Shown here one piece after another: positions 1 to 9,800 of a stretch of 64,000 nt of DNA; within the stretch, counting starts at the first letter, position 1, and the number at the start of each line of letters is the position of its first letter. The stretch lies in assembly GCA_017516745.1 (NCBI GenBank), contig JAFXBF010000004.1, positions 186,001 through 250,000 on the forward strand, written 5' to 3'. The notes beneath the pieces are model-generated. The model searched no databases and was not told the DNA's origin. It worked only from the letters and a program-made list of their open reading frames with translations. The DNA is from Clostridia bacterium (lineage in GTDB: Bacteria > Bacillota > Clostridia > Oscillospirales > Acutalibacteraceae). Position numbers and translations under genes: made by a program.

Positions 1-98
1 ATTGATTTATGTTAAGTATAAAGTTTATATAAAGAAAAGTCAATATAAATACAAAAGGCAAAATGCAAAGTGCAAAATTGTTTATTTTCAAAAAAGTC

Positions 99-126
99 TT
101 GACAATTTTGCGATTATTGATATAAT
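99..126 (+). promoter_or_regulatory. Promoter of the tRNA-Asp/tRNA-Thr unit
   Basis: A perfect TTGACA (99-104) and a perfect TATAAT (121-126) are separated by 16 bases and lie about 30 bases upstream of the first tRNA. This is a strong housekeeping-sigma promoter, as expected for stable RNA genes. Confidence 0.8.
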
Positions 127-157
127 AACTTGTGTTGCATATTGCAACGGCAAATGT

Positions 158-234
158 GGCCCGGTAGTTCAGTTGGTTAGAACGCTAGCCTGTCACGCTA
201 GAGGTCGACGGTTCGAGCCCGTTCCGGGTCGCCA
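158..234 (+). tRNA. tRNA-Asp (anticodon GTC)
   Basis: The cloverleaf folds by eye. The acceptor GGCCCGG pairs with CCGGGTC, the D-arm contains AGTTGGTTAGA, the anticodon GTC is at 192-194, the T-arm contains GGTTCGAGCCC, the discriminator is G231 and the CCA end is encoded (232-234). It is transcribed with the tRNA-Thr six bases downstream from the promoter at 99-126. Confidence 0.97.
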
Positions 235-239
235 TATTT

Positions 240-315
240 GCTGCTATGGCTCAGGTGGTAGAGCACATCCTTGGTAAGGATGAGGTCGGCAGTTCGAGTC
301 TGCCTAGCAGCTCCA
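240..315 (+). tRNA. tRNA-Thr (anticodon GGT)
   Basis: The acceptor GCTGCTA pairs with TAGCAGC. The anticodon stem CATCC/GGATG closes the loop TTGGTAA, with GGT at 273-275. The T-loop is GTTCGAGTC and the CCA end (313-315) is encoded. A hairpin terminator follows at once. Confidence 0.97.
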
Positions 316-316
316 A

Positions 317-343
317 AAAGCACTTCCTCGGAAGTGCTTTTTT
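317..343 (+). terminator. Rho-independent terminator of the tRNA pair
   Basis: AGCACTTCC (319-327) pairs with GGAAGTGCT (330-338) and is followed by a run of six or seven T. It starts within a few bases of the tRNA-Thr CCA end. Confidence 0.9.
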
Positions 344-344
344 A

Positions 345-569
345 ATTCAAAATTCAAAGTGCAAAGTGCAAAATTGCGGGTGGGCTACGCCCACACCCGG
401 ATTTTAACAAACTATTATCTCATATTTATTATTTTTTATCTCTTATCTCACGATGATTTTTAATGCCGTTTAGATAATAGATTAAGAGATAATATTGAAT
501 AGATAATAATTACAATCGGAGCGAAGCGACCCTTAATTCTGCATTTTGCATTTTGAACTTTGCACTCAT
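345..569. repeat. Intergenic AT-rich inverted-repeat element (MITE/REP-like), copy 1
   Basis: The gap before the dCMP deaminase gene holds no gene. Its two ends carry inverted copies of CAAAGTGCAAAATGC-type sequence. Inside are a GC-rich hairpin (GGGTGGGC...GCCCACACCC, 377-400), an AT-rich inverted repeat of TATTATCT/AGATAATA units, and the motif AATCGGAGCGAAGCGACCC (514-532), which recurs exactly at 19383-19401. The pieces recur in other gaps of this window, so this is a dispersed family rather than local regulatory DNA. Confidence 0.7.
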
Positions 570-609
570 ATCCACCGGCATATATTCAGAAAAAAGGAGC
601 TTAAACATT

Positions 610-1116
610 ATGGTCTATCCCGAAAAAAGCAAGCGGGTTTCCAAGATTGATACTTACCTTAACTGTGCGGAGGTTTTTGCCTACAGGAGCACCTGCCTCA
701 AGCGCAAATACGGTGCGGTTATAGTCAAGGACGACGTGGTTATTTCCACGGGCTACAACGGCTCGCCCAGAGGCTTTGAAAACTGCTGTGAAATCGGCCA
801 CTGTCCCCGTATGGCACAGGATATGCACCAGGGTGAGGGCTACGGAATCTGCCGTGCCGTTCATGCCGAAATGAATGCCCTGCTCAACTGCTCACGCCAG
901 CAGACACTCGGTGCGGATTTGTACCTTGTCGGCGTTAACCCTTCGGATAACACCATTCATAAGGCAAAGCCCTGCCCTGTATGTGCAAGGAATATAATTC
1001 AGGCAGGTATCAGAAACGTTTACCTGCGTGTGGGCGAGGGTGAGGACGAATATATCGTAGTGCCTGCCGACGAGCTGAAATGGCTGCAGGAAACTGTGGA
1101 TAACAAAAAAGCATAA
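610..1116 (+). CDS. dCMP deaminase (ComEB-type)
   Basis: This 168-aa zinc-dependent deaminase converts dCMP to dUMP, feeding thymidylate synthesis in the cytosol. The signature is HAE at residues 85-87 (zinc His and catalytic Glu) and PCPVC at 121-125 (two zinc Cys). The length fits the family. The start at 610 follows AAAGGAG at about 592-599; an in-frame TTG at 553 lies in repeat DNA and has no ribosome binding site. The gene stands alone between a repeat element and the iron-sulfur pair. The family is widespread in Firmicutes, where some members are called ComEB although they are not proven competence factors. Confidence 0.92.
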   Translation: MVYPEKSKRVSKIDTYLNCAEVFAYRSTCLKRKYGAVIVKDDVVISTGYNGSPRGFENCCEIGHCPRMAQDMHQGEGYGICRAVHAEMNALLNCSRQQTLGADLYLVGVNPSDNTIHKAKPCPVCARNIIQAGIRNVYLRVGEGEDEYIVVPADELKWLQETVDNKKA

Positions 1117-1181
1117 ATACTATTTATAATATTATACAGAAAAAAGTATGCTTGTTTTTGCTCGATTTGTGCAATAATTAC

Positions 1182-1210
1182 TTGATAAATCGGTATTATT
1201 TATGTATAAT
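1182..1210 (+). promoter_or_regulatory. Promoter of the NifU-like/GGGtGRT operon
   Basis: TTGATA (1182-1187) and TATAAT (1205-1210) are separated by 17 bases, about 40 bases upstream of the start codon at 1252. Confidence 0.8.
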
Positions 1211-1251
1211 ACATTGTGAGATTAAATGGCTCAGAAAGGAGATTAATAAAA

Positions 1252-1944
1252 ATGAACTATTCACATGAAGTAGAAAAAATGTGTGTCGTTGCCAAGGGCC
1301 CCCACCACGGTCCTGCTCCCATCCCCGAAGAGGGCAAGTGGGTTAAGGCATACGAAATTAAGGACATTTCCGGCTTCTCACACGGTGTGGGCTGGTGTGC
1401 TCCCCAGCAGGGTACCTGCAAAATTTCCCTTAACATCAAGGAAGGCATCGTAGAGGAAGCTCTTGTTGAGACTATCGGCTGCTCCGGTATGACTCACTCC
1501 GCAGCTATGGCTGCCGAGATTCTTCCCGGCAAGACACTTCTTGAGTGCCTTAACACAGACCTCGTTTGCGATGCTATCAACGTTGCAATGCGTGAAATCT
1601 TCCTTCAGCTTGTTTACGGCAGAACTCAGTCCGCATTCTCCGAGGACGGTCTTCTTGTCGGCGCAGGTCTTGAGGACCTCGGCAAGGGCCTTCGTTCACA
1701 GGTCGGTACAATGTTCTCCACAAAGGCTAAGGGCGTTCGTTACCTCGAAATGGCTGAGGGCTATGTAACCCGTATGGCTCTCGACGCTAACGACCAGGTT
1801 ATCGGCTACGAGTTCGTTAAGCTCGGCAAGATGCTTGAGGACATCCGTCACGGCGTTTCTCCCGACGAAGCATACAAGAACAATATGGGCAGCTACGGCA
1901 GATTCGCAGACGCTGCAAAATACATCGACCCCAGAGAAGAATAA
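1252..1944 (+). CDS. NifU-like iron-sulfur cluster scaffold protein, partner of GGGtGRT protein
   Basis: This 230-aa protein shows a NifU/IscU-type pattern with cysteines at 49, 56 and 77, the last in ETIGCSGMTHSAA. That resembles the second cluster-ligand segment of IscU-type scaffolds. In clostridia this family sits directly upstream of the GGGtGRT gene, as it does here (17-base gap), so the two probably act together in an iron-sulfur task that I cannot specify. The start at 1252 has AAAGGAG about 12 bases upstream. The codon choice is strongly biased, suggesting high expression. Confidence 0.85.
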   Translation: MNYSHEVEKMCVVAKGPHHGPAPIPEEGKWVKAYEIKDISGFSHGVGWCAPQQGTCKISLNIKEGIVEEALVETIGCSGMTHSAAMAAEILPGKTLLECLNTDLVCDAINVAMREIFLQLVYGRTQSAFSEDGLLVGAGLEDLGKGLRSQVGTMFSTKAKGVRYLEMAEGYVTRMALDANDQVIGYEFVKLGKMLEDIRHGVSPDEAYKNNMGSYGRFADAAKYIDPREE

Positions 1945-1961
1945 GAAGGAGGTAGAATACA

Positions 1962-2960
1962 ATGGCTGTTACATTTGAAGGTAAAGAAAGAAGAATGGAA
2001 AAAATCGAGGCTTGCCTTGCTGAGTACGGCATCGAAAGCCTTGAAGCTGCCAGAGATCTCTGCCTCTCCAAGGGCATCGACGTCGAAGCAATCGTTAAGG
2101 GCACACAGCCCATTGCTTTCGAGAACGCTGTCTGGGCATATACTCTCGGTGTAGCTATCGCTCTTTCCAAGGGCACAACAAACGCTGCAGATGCTTCCGC
2201 TGATATCGGTATCGGCCTTCAGGCATTCTGCATTCCCGGTTCCGTTGCTGAAAACCGTAAGGTTGGTCTCGGCCACGGTAACCTCGGCTCAATGCTTCTC
2301 AAGGACGAAACAAAGTGCTTTGCATTCCTTGCAGGCCACGAGTCCTTTGCAGCAGCAGAAGGCGCAATCAAAATCGCTCTTACCGCTAACAAGGTCCGTA
2401 AGGAGCCCCTTCGTGTTATCCTCAACGGTCTGGGTAAGGACGCTGCTATGATCATTTCCCGTATCAACGGCTTCACTTATGTTGAAACCGAGTACGATTT
2501 CTACAAGGACGAGCTTACAGTTGTCAACACAACACCTTATTCCGACGGCGACCGTGCTCTTGTCCGTTGCTTCGGCGCTAACGATGTTCTCGAAGGCGTT
2601 GCAATCATGAAGCACGAGGGCGTTGAGGTTTCCATCACAGGTAACTCCACCAACCCCACACGTTTCCAGCACCTTGTTGCAGGCACCTACAAGAAGTGGG
2701 CAATTGAAAACGGCAAGAGCTACTTCTCCGTTGCTTCCGGCGGCGGCACAGGCAGAACTCTTCACCCCGACAACGTTGCTGCAGGTCCTGCTTCCTACGG
2801 TCTCACAGACTCCATGGGCAGAATGCACGGCGACGCTCAGTTTGCAGGTTCTTCCTCTGTTCCTGCTCACGTTGAAATGATGGGCCTCATCGGTATGGGT
2901 AACAACCCGATGGTCGGCGCTACAGTTGCCTGCGCAGTTGCAGTAGCACAGGCTAAATAA
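1962..2960 (+). CDS. GGGtGRT protein
   Basis: This 332-aa protein carries the family-defining motif SGGGTGRTLHP near residue 265, followed by a Gly/Met-rich C-terminus (MMGLIGMGNNPMVG). The family is conserved in anaerobic Firmicutes and some archaea; no biochemical function is firmly known to me. Its constant pairing with a NifU-like scaffold (upstream gene, with AGAAGGAGG between them) suggests an iron-sulfur or redox role. The codon bias is strong, as in its partner. Confidence 0.9.
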   Translation: MAVTFEGKERRMEKIEACLAEYGIESLEAARDLCLSKGIDVEAIVKGTQPIAFENAVWAYTLGVAIALSKGTTNAADASADIGIGLQAFCIPGSVAENRKVGLGHGNLGSMLLKDETKCFAFLAGHESFAAAEGAIKIALTANKVRKEPLRVILNGLGKDAAMIISRINGFTYVETEYDFYKDELTVVNTTPYSDGDRALVRCFGANDVLEGVAIMKHEGVEVSITGNSTNPTRFQHLVAGTYKKWAIENGKSYFSVASGGGTGRTLHPDNVAAGPASYGLTDSMGRMHGDAQFAGSSSVPAHVEMMGLIGMGNNPMVGATVACAVAVAQAK

Positions 2961-2983
2961 GTTAACAAAGTAATTGATTAATT

Positions 2984-3020
2984 GGCTCATTGGGTGGTAA
3001 TGTTTACTGCCCAATGAGTT
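2984..3020 (+). terminator. Stem-loop after the GGGtGRT gene, possible weak terminator or attenuator
   Basis: CTCATTGGG (2986-2994) and CCCAATGAG (3010-3018) form a perfect 9-bp stem with a 15-base loop. There is no long T tract, so it could partly terminate, stabilise the mRNA end, or let some transcription run into the phosphoesterase gene at 3054. Confidence 0.4.
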
Positions 3021-3053
3021 GCCATAATTGGATATTATTAAGGAGATATAAAA

Positions 3054-4280
3054 ATGAAAACATTTAAGAGAGTACTCGCAGTTGTTCTTTCTCTTGTTAT
3101 GGTTCTTTCCCTTACCTGCACAGCATTTGCAGAGTCTGATTATTCCACACCTCCCACGGAAAGACTCCGTTTCGACTCAAAGGGCTACTTCCGTATCCTT
3201 CAGCTTGCAGACTGTCAGGACGGTATGCTTCCCCGTTACGGTATGATTGAGTTTATCAAGAAGGCTCTTGATAAGTATAAGCCCGACCTTGTTGTTTTCA
3301 CAGGCGACAACACAACAACCGTCGACACAAAGCTTGAGGCAAAGATGGCTATTGAAGCTATCATCGAGCCCGTAGCTGCCGCTGGCGTTCCCTTCACCTT
3401 CGTTTTCGGTAACCACGACGCTGAAAATGTTGCAAAGGAATACCACTACAGCGTTTATACACAGTTCGACAACTGTATGGCTTATGATGCTGTTCCCGAG
3501 ATGTACGGCATGGGCACACACAACCTTCCCATCTATTCTGCAGACGGCAGCAAGATTGCCTTCAACCTCTGGATGTTCGACTCCAATATGTACAACGAGG
3601 AAAAGGGCGGCTATGACCACATCCACGAAGACCAGCTTCAGTGGTATGTAGATGCTTCCAACGTTCTTAAAGCACAGAACGGCGGCGAGCCCGTTCCCTC
3701 AATGGCATTCCAGCACATCGTTCCCAACGAGGCTGTTGACTATGTACGCACCTCTGACACAGAGGTTGCCAACGGCTACTACAACAGCGACAACGGCAAG
3801 TGGTACTATCTTGACCCCGAATATGTTGAGAAGGGCGCTGTTCTTATGGAGCATCCCTGTCCCGGTACTGTTGACAGTATGCAGATGGAGCTCTTTGAGC
3901 AGCAGGGTGATGTTCTCGGCGTATTTGTAGGCCACGACCACGTCAACGACTACATAATCAACACAACCCTCAAGAACGCAAAGGGCGAGAGCATTGACAT
4001 TGTCAACACACCCGGCTGTACCTTCTCCTCCTACGGTAACGAGCTTATGAGAGGCTGCCGTATCATCGACCTCAACGAGAAGGATCCCTGGAACTACAAG
4101 ACAGAGGCCTACACATTCTTTGATGTTATGGGTGACACTGAAGAAACACGTATGATGTCCTATTTCTCAAGAGAAATCGGCTGGTGGTACGTTGCAAAGG
4201 TTCTTTCCTTCATTCCCGAAATCGGCGAAACACTTGCAAACGGCTTCCTCAAGCTCGTTTACACACTTGCACATCTGTAA
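3054..4280 (+). CDS. Secreted calcineurin-like metallophosphoesterase
   Basis: This 408-aa protein has a Sec signal peptide (KTFKR, then a hydrophobic core, ending TAFA near residue 26). The phosphoesterase blocks are in order: LQLADCQD, VVFTGDN, FVFGNHDAE, FQHIVP and GHDHVND. They supply the metal ligands of the two-metal site. It probably hydrolyses phosphomonoesters or nucleotides outside the membrane; the substrate is unknown. An AAGGAGAT ribosome binding site precedes the start. The PAP2 gene lies 51 bases downstream, suggesting shared phosphate-release or lipid work. Confidence 0.85.
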   Translation: MKTFKRVLAVVLSLVMVLSLTCTAFAESDYSTPPTERLRFDSKGYFRILQLADCQDGMLPRYGMIEFIKKALDKYKPDLVVFTGDNTTTVDTKLEAKMAIEAIIEPVAAAGVPFTFVFGNHDAENVAKEYHYSVYTQFDNCMAYDAVPEMYGMGTHNLPIYSADGSKIAFNLWMFDSNMYNEEKGGYDHIHEDQLQWYVDASNVLKAQNGGEPVPSMAFQHIVPNEAVDYVRTSDTEVANGYYNSDNGKWYYLDPEYVEKGAVLMEHPCPGTVDSMQMELFEQQGDVLGVFVGHDHVNDYIINTTLKNAKGESIDIVNTPGCTFSSYGNELMRGCRIIDLNEKDPWNYKTEAYTFFDVMGDTEETRMMSYFSREIGWWYVAKVLSFIPEIGETLANGFLKLVYTLAHL

Positions 4281-4331
4281 GTTTAAATCCGTTATACTGT
4301 AAAAATAATTAAGAAAGAGCGGTGAAAAATA

Positions 4332-5039
4332 ATGGGAGCTTTTCTCGAAAGCGTTTTAAATTTCGACCTCTCCGTTTTCAGTGCGGTTTTCTCAATCAGA
4401 ACAGGCTTTCTTGATACTGTTCTGAACATTATTACGACAATCGGCGACGGCTGGGCATTTCCGCTTATTGCCGTTATACTCCTTCTTTTCAAGAAGACAC
4501 GCAAGCTCGGTATGGTTATTCTCGGTGCGCTTGGCGTAATGCTCGTTATCAACAACGAAATTCTCAAGCCCGTCATTGCAAGAATCCGTCCCTGCTACAT
4601 CTTCGACCTTGAAGCTCTTATGAGCAACAAGGAAGCCTTTGTCAGCGGCGGTAAGGAAGAAATGTTCAACGAGATTTACGAGCGTGTAAAGGCAGGCATT
4701 GCCGCAGCACCCGAAATGGCTGCAAAGTGGGTTCAGGCATACACCTTCCCCGGTGTTGACCATATGCCCACAAGCTGGTCCTTCCCCTCGGGTCACACCT
4801 CTTCTTCCTTCGCAGCTGCAACAGCAGTATTTTCCGTTAACAAGAAGTGGGGCATTCCCGCTTACGTCTTTGCCGCAATCGTCGGCTTCTCCCGCATTTA
4901 CCTCGGCGTACACTACTGCACCGACGTTCTTGCAGGCGCAGTCCTCGGCGTGGTTTACGGCATCATCGGTGTTCTTATTGTTTCCCTTATTATCAAGGCA
5001 CTCAAAAAGAACGAAAAAACCGCAAAGTTTTTCAACTGA
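4332..5039 (+). CDS. PAP2-family membrane phosphatase
   Basis: This 235-aa integral membrane protein has about five or six hydrophobic segments and the three PAP2 motifs: K(x6)RP in KPVIARIRP, PSGHTSSS, and SRIYLGVHYCTDVLAG. These are the catalytic His and Arg blocks of lipid phosphatases such as undecaprenyl-diphosphate or phosphatidylglycerophosphate phosphatases. The active site would face outside. The exact lipid substrate cannot be told. The ribosome binding site AAGAAAGAGCGG lies just upstream. Confidence 0.88.
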   Translation: MGAFLESVLNFDLSVFSAVFSIRTGFLDTVLNIITTIGDGWAFPLIAVILLLFKKTRKLGMVILGALGVMLVINNEILKPVIARIRPCYIFDLEALMSNKEAFVSGGKEEMFNEIYERVKAGIAAAPEMAAKWVQAYTFPGVDHMPTSWSFPSGHTSSSFAAATAVFSVNKKWGIPAYVFAAIVGFSRIYLGVHYCTDVLAGAVLGVVYGIIGVLIVSLIIKALKKNEKTAKFFN

Positions 5040-5065
5040 ACTATAATCAGAAAGGAAATTGAGTT

Positions 5066-5638
5066 ATGAGCAAAACTGTTCTTTTGGAAACCTCCGCACG
5101 TCATGTTCACGTTTCCCGTGAGCATCTTGATATCCTTTTCGGTGAGGGTTACGAGCTCACCCGTAAGAAGGACCTTTCTCAGCCCGGTCAGTACGCTTGT
5201 GAAGAGCGTGTAGCGGTTGTCGGCCCCAAGGGCAGCTTCCCCGCTGTTTCAATCCTCGGCCCCGTAAGACCTGCAACTCAGGTTGAAATCTCCGCTACGG
5301 ACGCACGTTCAATCGGCGTTGTTGCTCCCGTTCGCGAAAGCGGCGACACAGCAGGCAGCGGTGCTTGCAAGCTTGTCGGCCCCAAGGGCGAGGTTGAGAT
5401 TGCAGAGGGTGTTATCGTTGCAAAGCGCCACATCCACGCAACTCCCGAGGATGGCGAAAAGTACGGCATTAAGGATAAGGAAATCGTTTCCGTTAAGGTT
5501 GAGTCCAACGGCAGAAGCCTTGTATTCGGCGATGTTGTTGTCCGCCTTAACCCCAATTTCCGCCTTGCAATGCACATCGATACCGATGAGTCAAATGCAG
5601 CAGGCTGCACACCCGGCATGATGGGCGAAATCTGCTAA
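5066..5638 (+). CDS. pduL: Phosphate propanoyltransferase (PduL-type)
   Basis: This 190-aa PduL-type phosphotransacylase exchanges acyl-CoA and acyl phosphate. Two homologous halves each carry a His-rich zinc segment: ARHVHVSREH at 11-20 and AKRHIHATPED in the C-terminal half. No microcompartment shell genes are nearby, so it probably acts as a cytosolic phosphotransacetylase in acetate or propionate formation. A clear terminator follows. Confidence 0.9.
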   Translation: MSKTVLLETSARHVHVSREHLDILFGEGYELTRKKDLSQPGQYACEERVAVVGPKGSFPAVSILGPVRPATQVEISATDARSIGVVAPVRESGDTAGSGACKLVGPKGEVEIAEGVIVAKRHIHATPEDGEKYGIKDKEIVSVKVESNGRSLVFGDVVVRLNPNFRLAMHIDTDESNAAGCTPGMMGEIC

Positions 5639-5653
5639 TCACCACATAAACTT

Positions 5654-5691
5654 AACAGCTCAACCGAAATCAATCGGTTGAGCTGTTTTTT
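5654..5691 (+). terminator. Rho-independent terminator after pduL
   Basis: A 14-bp perfect stem (AACAGCTCAACCGA, 5654-5667, with its complement at 5674-5687) has a 6-base loop and leads into TTTTTT. Confidence 0.93.
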
Positions 5692-5698
5692 GTGTTTT

Positions 5699-5780
5699 TA
5701 AAGAATAAATAATAAAGAAGAAATAAGAAAGAATAAATATTTTTTCTTTATTCTTTATTATTTATTATTTCTTCTTTATT
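5699..5780. repeat. AT-rich inverted-repeat element, copy 2
   Basis: A left arm made of AAAGAATAAATAATAAAG-type units (5699-5739) faces a complementary right arm of CTTTATTATTTATTATTTC-type units (5741-5780). The element fills the space between two convergent genes, and its right arm overlaps the stop codon of the GH16 gene. The same unit type occurs at 19252-19440. Confidence 0.7.
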
Positions 5781-6615
5781 TGTACCTGTACGCTCTCACG
5801 TAGTCCACCACGAATTCCGACGGGAGGCAATCGTTTTTACTCATATCGCCTGCCCAGGATTTGGGGTCGGGTGCGCCGTTTGAGCCGCCGACCTCAACGG
5901 AAAGAATGAGATATTCGGGTGTCTGCGAAGTACCGCCGAAGGAGGTTCTGCCCGTTTCCACACCGTTTATGTAGAAGATGTATTCGTCCTCGTTCCATTC
6001 AAGGCCGTAGGTGTTGTATTCCTCATAGGGGTTGTTTGCTTTAAAATTGCCGACACGCTTGCTTTTCAGGTCTTCACCGTAGCCGTCGTAGTGGACGTTG
6101 GAGGTTATGCAGTCACGCTTGAAAAGCTTTTTGCCGTAGTAGGGGGATTCAAAAATATCAATTTCTGCGCCGTCCCTGCCCGAGCCGTCAACATTCGCCA
6201 TTGTGTGCGAATTCATCCAGAATGCTGCCCACTGACCCGTGCCCTTTGGCAGAATACAGCGGATTTCAAAATAGCCGTAGGTCTGCTCGTACAAATCCCT
6301 TGTCAGAAGTATCTGCGAGTAGTAGCCGGCAGGGCAGCCGCCTGCGCCTTCTTCAAGATATTTTGTGTAAATATGAAGGTTTCCGTCCTTGACCTCAACC
6401 ATACTCTTATGCAGGTAACCGCCCTTGCGGACAAGAGCTTTGTCCGTGTTGCCGTTAAGACCCTGCCATTTGGTTGTGTCGAGGGTATCGCCCTCAAATT
6501 CGTCCTCCCATTCGAGCACGAAATCGTCAAGATTGATTTCCTTTTTCTGCAAGCCCAGAAGACCGCTGAAAAATGTGAAAACTGCCATAAAAGCAGCTAT
6601 TATTGACTGGAACAT
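5776..6615 (-). CDS. Glycoside hydrolase family 16 (laminarinase/lichenase-like)
   Basis: This 279-aa protein begins with a hydrophobic segment (residues 4-22) without a clear cleavage site, so it may be membrane-anchored or secreted. The GH16 catalytic motif EIDIFE lies at 151-156, with nucleophile E151, assisting D153 and acid/base E156. It is flanked by the jelly-roll blocks EDEFEG, GYFEIR and WAAFWM. Likely activity is endo-beta-1,3- or beta-1,3-1,4-glucanase, a diet- or yeast-glucan function; the exact linkage is not decided by sequence. It is a single-gene minus-strand unit. Confidence 0.9.
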   Translation of the reverse strand: MFQSIIAAFMAVFTFFSGLLGLQKKEINLDDFVLEWEDEFEGDTLDTTKWQGLNGNTDKALVRKGGYLHKSMVEVKDGNLHIYTKYLEEGAGGCPAGYYSQILLTRDLYEQTYGYFEIRCILPKGTGQWAAFWMNSHTMANVDGSGRDGAEIDIFESPYYGKKLFKRDCITSNVHYDGYGEDLKSKRVGNFKANNPYEEYNTYGLEWNEDEYIFYINGVETGRTSFGGTSQTPEYLILSVEVGGSNGAPDPKSWAGDMSKNDCLPSEFVVDYVRAYRYK

Positions 6616-6645
6616 AGCGAAGCCTCCGATATATTATATACCTTT

Positions 6646-6675
6646 ATATTACAATATGAAAATATGCTTTGTCAA
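6646..6675 (-). promoter_or_regulatory. Promoter of the GH16 gene
   Basis: On the minus strand, TTGACA (6675-6670) is followed 18 bases later by TAATAT (6651-6646), about 30 bases before the start codon at 6615. Two TGTTAACA boxes lie just upstream (around 6675-6683 and 6708-6716). Confidence 0.6.
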
Positions 6676-6742
6676 TGTTAACAAGTTATTAATCTGTTTC
6701 AGGATTTTGTTAACAAATATTTAACAAATTTATTTCAGGGAG

Positions 6743-6771
6743 TTGAAAGTGATAGTGTATTTTGGTATAAT
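6743..6771 (+). promoter_or_regulatory. Promoter of the MMPL transporter gene
   Basis: TTGAAA (6743-6748) and TATAAT (6766-6771) are 17 bases apart, about 45 bases upstream of the start at 6818. Confidence 0.8.
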
Positions 6772-6817
6772 ACTAAATGGTATAAAAGGGAAAATGCTAC
6801 AGAAAGGATAAAAGGGA

Positions 6818-9800
6818 ATGCTCAAAAAATTAGCAGGCTTTATTGTTGACAAACGAAAGCTGCTGCTCATTGCCGCCGCAGTTATCTGCGTAATCAGCGC
6901 CGTGCTGTTAACGCAGGTAGAGGTCAATGACGATATGACGAAATACCTCGCAGACGATTCGCCGATGAAAATCGGTCTGGATATAATGAACGAGGAATTT
7001 CCTGCCGCACCGACCACGCAATCGGTAAGAGTTATGTTCGAGAACCTGCCCGAGGGGGAATGGGCAACGGTTCTTGAAAGGCTTGAAAGAATGGAGTTTG
7101 TCTCGGGCGTTACTTACGACGAAAGCAGTAAGTACCACAATAAAGACGGGTACACGCTTTATGTTCTGAACACGGATTATGCCTACGACAGCGAGGAGTT
7201 TGCCGCTATAGAAGCAGCGCTCGAAGAAGGGGTTTCGGGCTACGATTACCAATGGCGCAGTAATGAGCTTGCCGCTATGCCCGATTTGCCGATATGGATT
7301 ATCCTTGCGGCAGTGGGAATTTTGCTCATAATTCTGTTTGTTATGTGCGGCTCGTGGATTGAGCCCTTGCTCTTCCTTGCCGTAATAGGTGTTGCCGTGC
7401 TTATCAATATGGGTACAAATATTGTGCTCGGCAGCGTTTCAACAATAACGTTTTCAATTGCGTCTATCCTGCAGCTTGTTCTGTCGATGGACTATTCAAT
7501 CATTCTCATCAACCGCTACAGGCAGGAAAAGAAAAAGAGCAACGACAACGTAAAGGCTATGAAAAAGGCTTTGCGCCGTGCCTTCCCGTCAATCGCTTCA
7601 AGCGCAATGACTACTGTTGTCGGCTTGCTTGCGCTCGTGTTTATGAGCTTTAAAATCGGTATGGATTTAGGTGTTGTGCTTGCAAAGGGCGTTGCTATAA
7701 GTATGCTCTGCGTTGTCACAATCCTGCCCGGTGTCATTCTTGCCTGCGATAAGCTGATTGTAAAAACTGCCAAAAAGGAGCTTCACATTCCCACGGGCGG
7801 TGCAGGCAGATTAAGCTACCGTCTGCGCCATATAGTTGCGGCTGTTTTTGTCGTGCTTTTTGTGGGCAGCTATATTCTGCAGAGCATGACGGGAATTGTT
7901 TATACTCTCAAGGATGAAGACCCGATTGCGGATGTATTTCCGACCGAAAGCCAGCTTGTCGTGGTTTATGAAACCAAGGACGAGGAGGCTGTTGCAAATC
8001 TTGCCTCCGAAATTGAAAAAGACGAAAACGTAGTGTCTGTTATGGGTTATTCAACAATGCTCAACAGACCCTATACCTCCGATAAGCTGCTGACTGCCGT
8101 TGCAGGTATGGCGGGCGATGTGCCGCTTGACGAGAGCGTAATCAAAATGCTCTATTACGATTATTATACGGGCGGTGAAACAGGCAAAATAACCGTCGGC
8201 GATTTCTTGAAATTTGTAAGCGAAAACGTTGTCGGCAATGAGCTTTTCGCTTCATATATTGATGCGGATAAAATGGGTGACAGCCTTGATATGATAGGCA
8301 ATTTCACCGATGCAAAGGCACTCACAACGCCTATGAACAGCAAGGATATTTCCGCACTTTTCGGTATGCCCGAAAAGGATATAAGGGACTTGTATCTGCT
8401 TTATTTCACGACCAACGGCGGTGTTGCAACAGGCACAATGACCGTGCCGGTTTTCGCCGATTTCGTGCTCAATGAAGTTTCAACAAATAAAACCTACAGC
8501 GCATTTTTCGATGAGGAAACAAAGGCTCAGCTTTCCTCGCTTTCAATGTTCACAAAGCCCGACGAGCTCACAAAGCCCGTAACCTATACGGAAATTGCAG
8601 AGTTCTTGGGTCAGGACGAGGAAACGGCAAGAATGCTCTTTGCCTATTACCACGCCTTTGAAAACGGCAGGCTCAATACAATCCGTCTGCTTTCGATGAT
8701 GAATTCAATAAACGTCGAAAGCGCACAGGATTACAAGCTTTCCGTGCAGACTGTGGTCAACTTCCTTTCCGATAATAAAGAGAGCCTCGGAGATATGATG
8801 GATGAGGCACAGGCGGCGCAGATTGCCACGGCAAAAACAATGGTCAACGCCTGCATTGACGGCACGGAATACAAGCCGGGTGAGCTTGCAGCCCTCACGG
8901 GTATGGAAAAGAGTCAGGCTCAGCAGCTTTACCTGCTTTATACAGCCGGACACGGCGACACGTCCTCGTGGAAAATGAGTGTTGAGCAGTTTATTTCCTT
9001 CCTCAATTCCGATGTGCTTACAAACCCCGACTACGCAAGTATGATTGACGGCGAAACCGCCTCAATGCTCACTTCCGCCCAAACGGTTATATCCTCCGTT
9101 ATTGACGGTAAAGAGTATTCCGCCGCCGAAATGTCGGAAATGCTCGGCGGTATGAGCGATATGCTCACCCCCGAAATGATGGAGCTTGCCTATATCTTCA
9201 AGGCAGGTATCGATTCAAGCGACCCCGAGTGGACTATGTCCATTGAGCAGATGTTCAACCACCTTGTAAACGATATGGTCAAGGATCCCCGTTTCGATGC
9301 GGTTATTGATACATCGACAAGGGATATGCTCTCCTCTGCGCAGACACAGCTTTCCGACGGTAAGCTGCAGCTTGTTTCGCCCGACTATTCCCGAATGATA
9401 ATCAACAATATCTATCTTGACGAGTCGCCCGAAACAACAGCCTTCTTTGATAATCTTCACGCAACGCTCGGCGAAAATCTGAGCGGTGAATATTACCTTA
9501 TCGGCAACAGCGCAATGAACTACGAAATGCAGCAGACCTTTGATAAGGAGCTTATTTTCATCACGGCGCTGACCATAATCGCCATCTTTATAGTTGTTGC
9601 AATTACCTTCCGTTCGCTTGTTGTGCCTGCGGTGCTTGTGCTTCTTGTTCAGTGCGGTGTTTATATCACGGTTGCTTTCCTCGGCCTGCAGGGCAGCACT
9701 ATATATTATCTTGCGCTGCTGATTGTAGAATGTATCCTTATGGGCTCGACGATAGACTACGGTATTCTGTTTACAAACTACTACCGTGAAAGCCGCCGTA

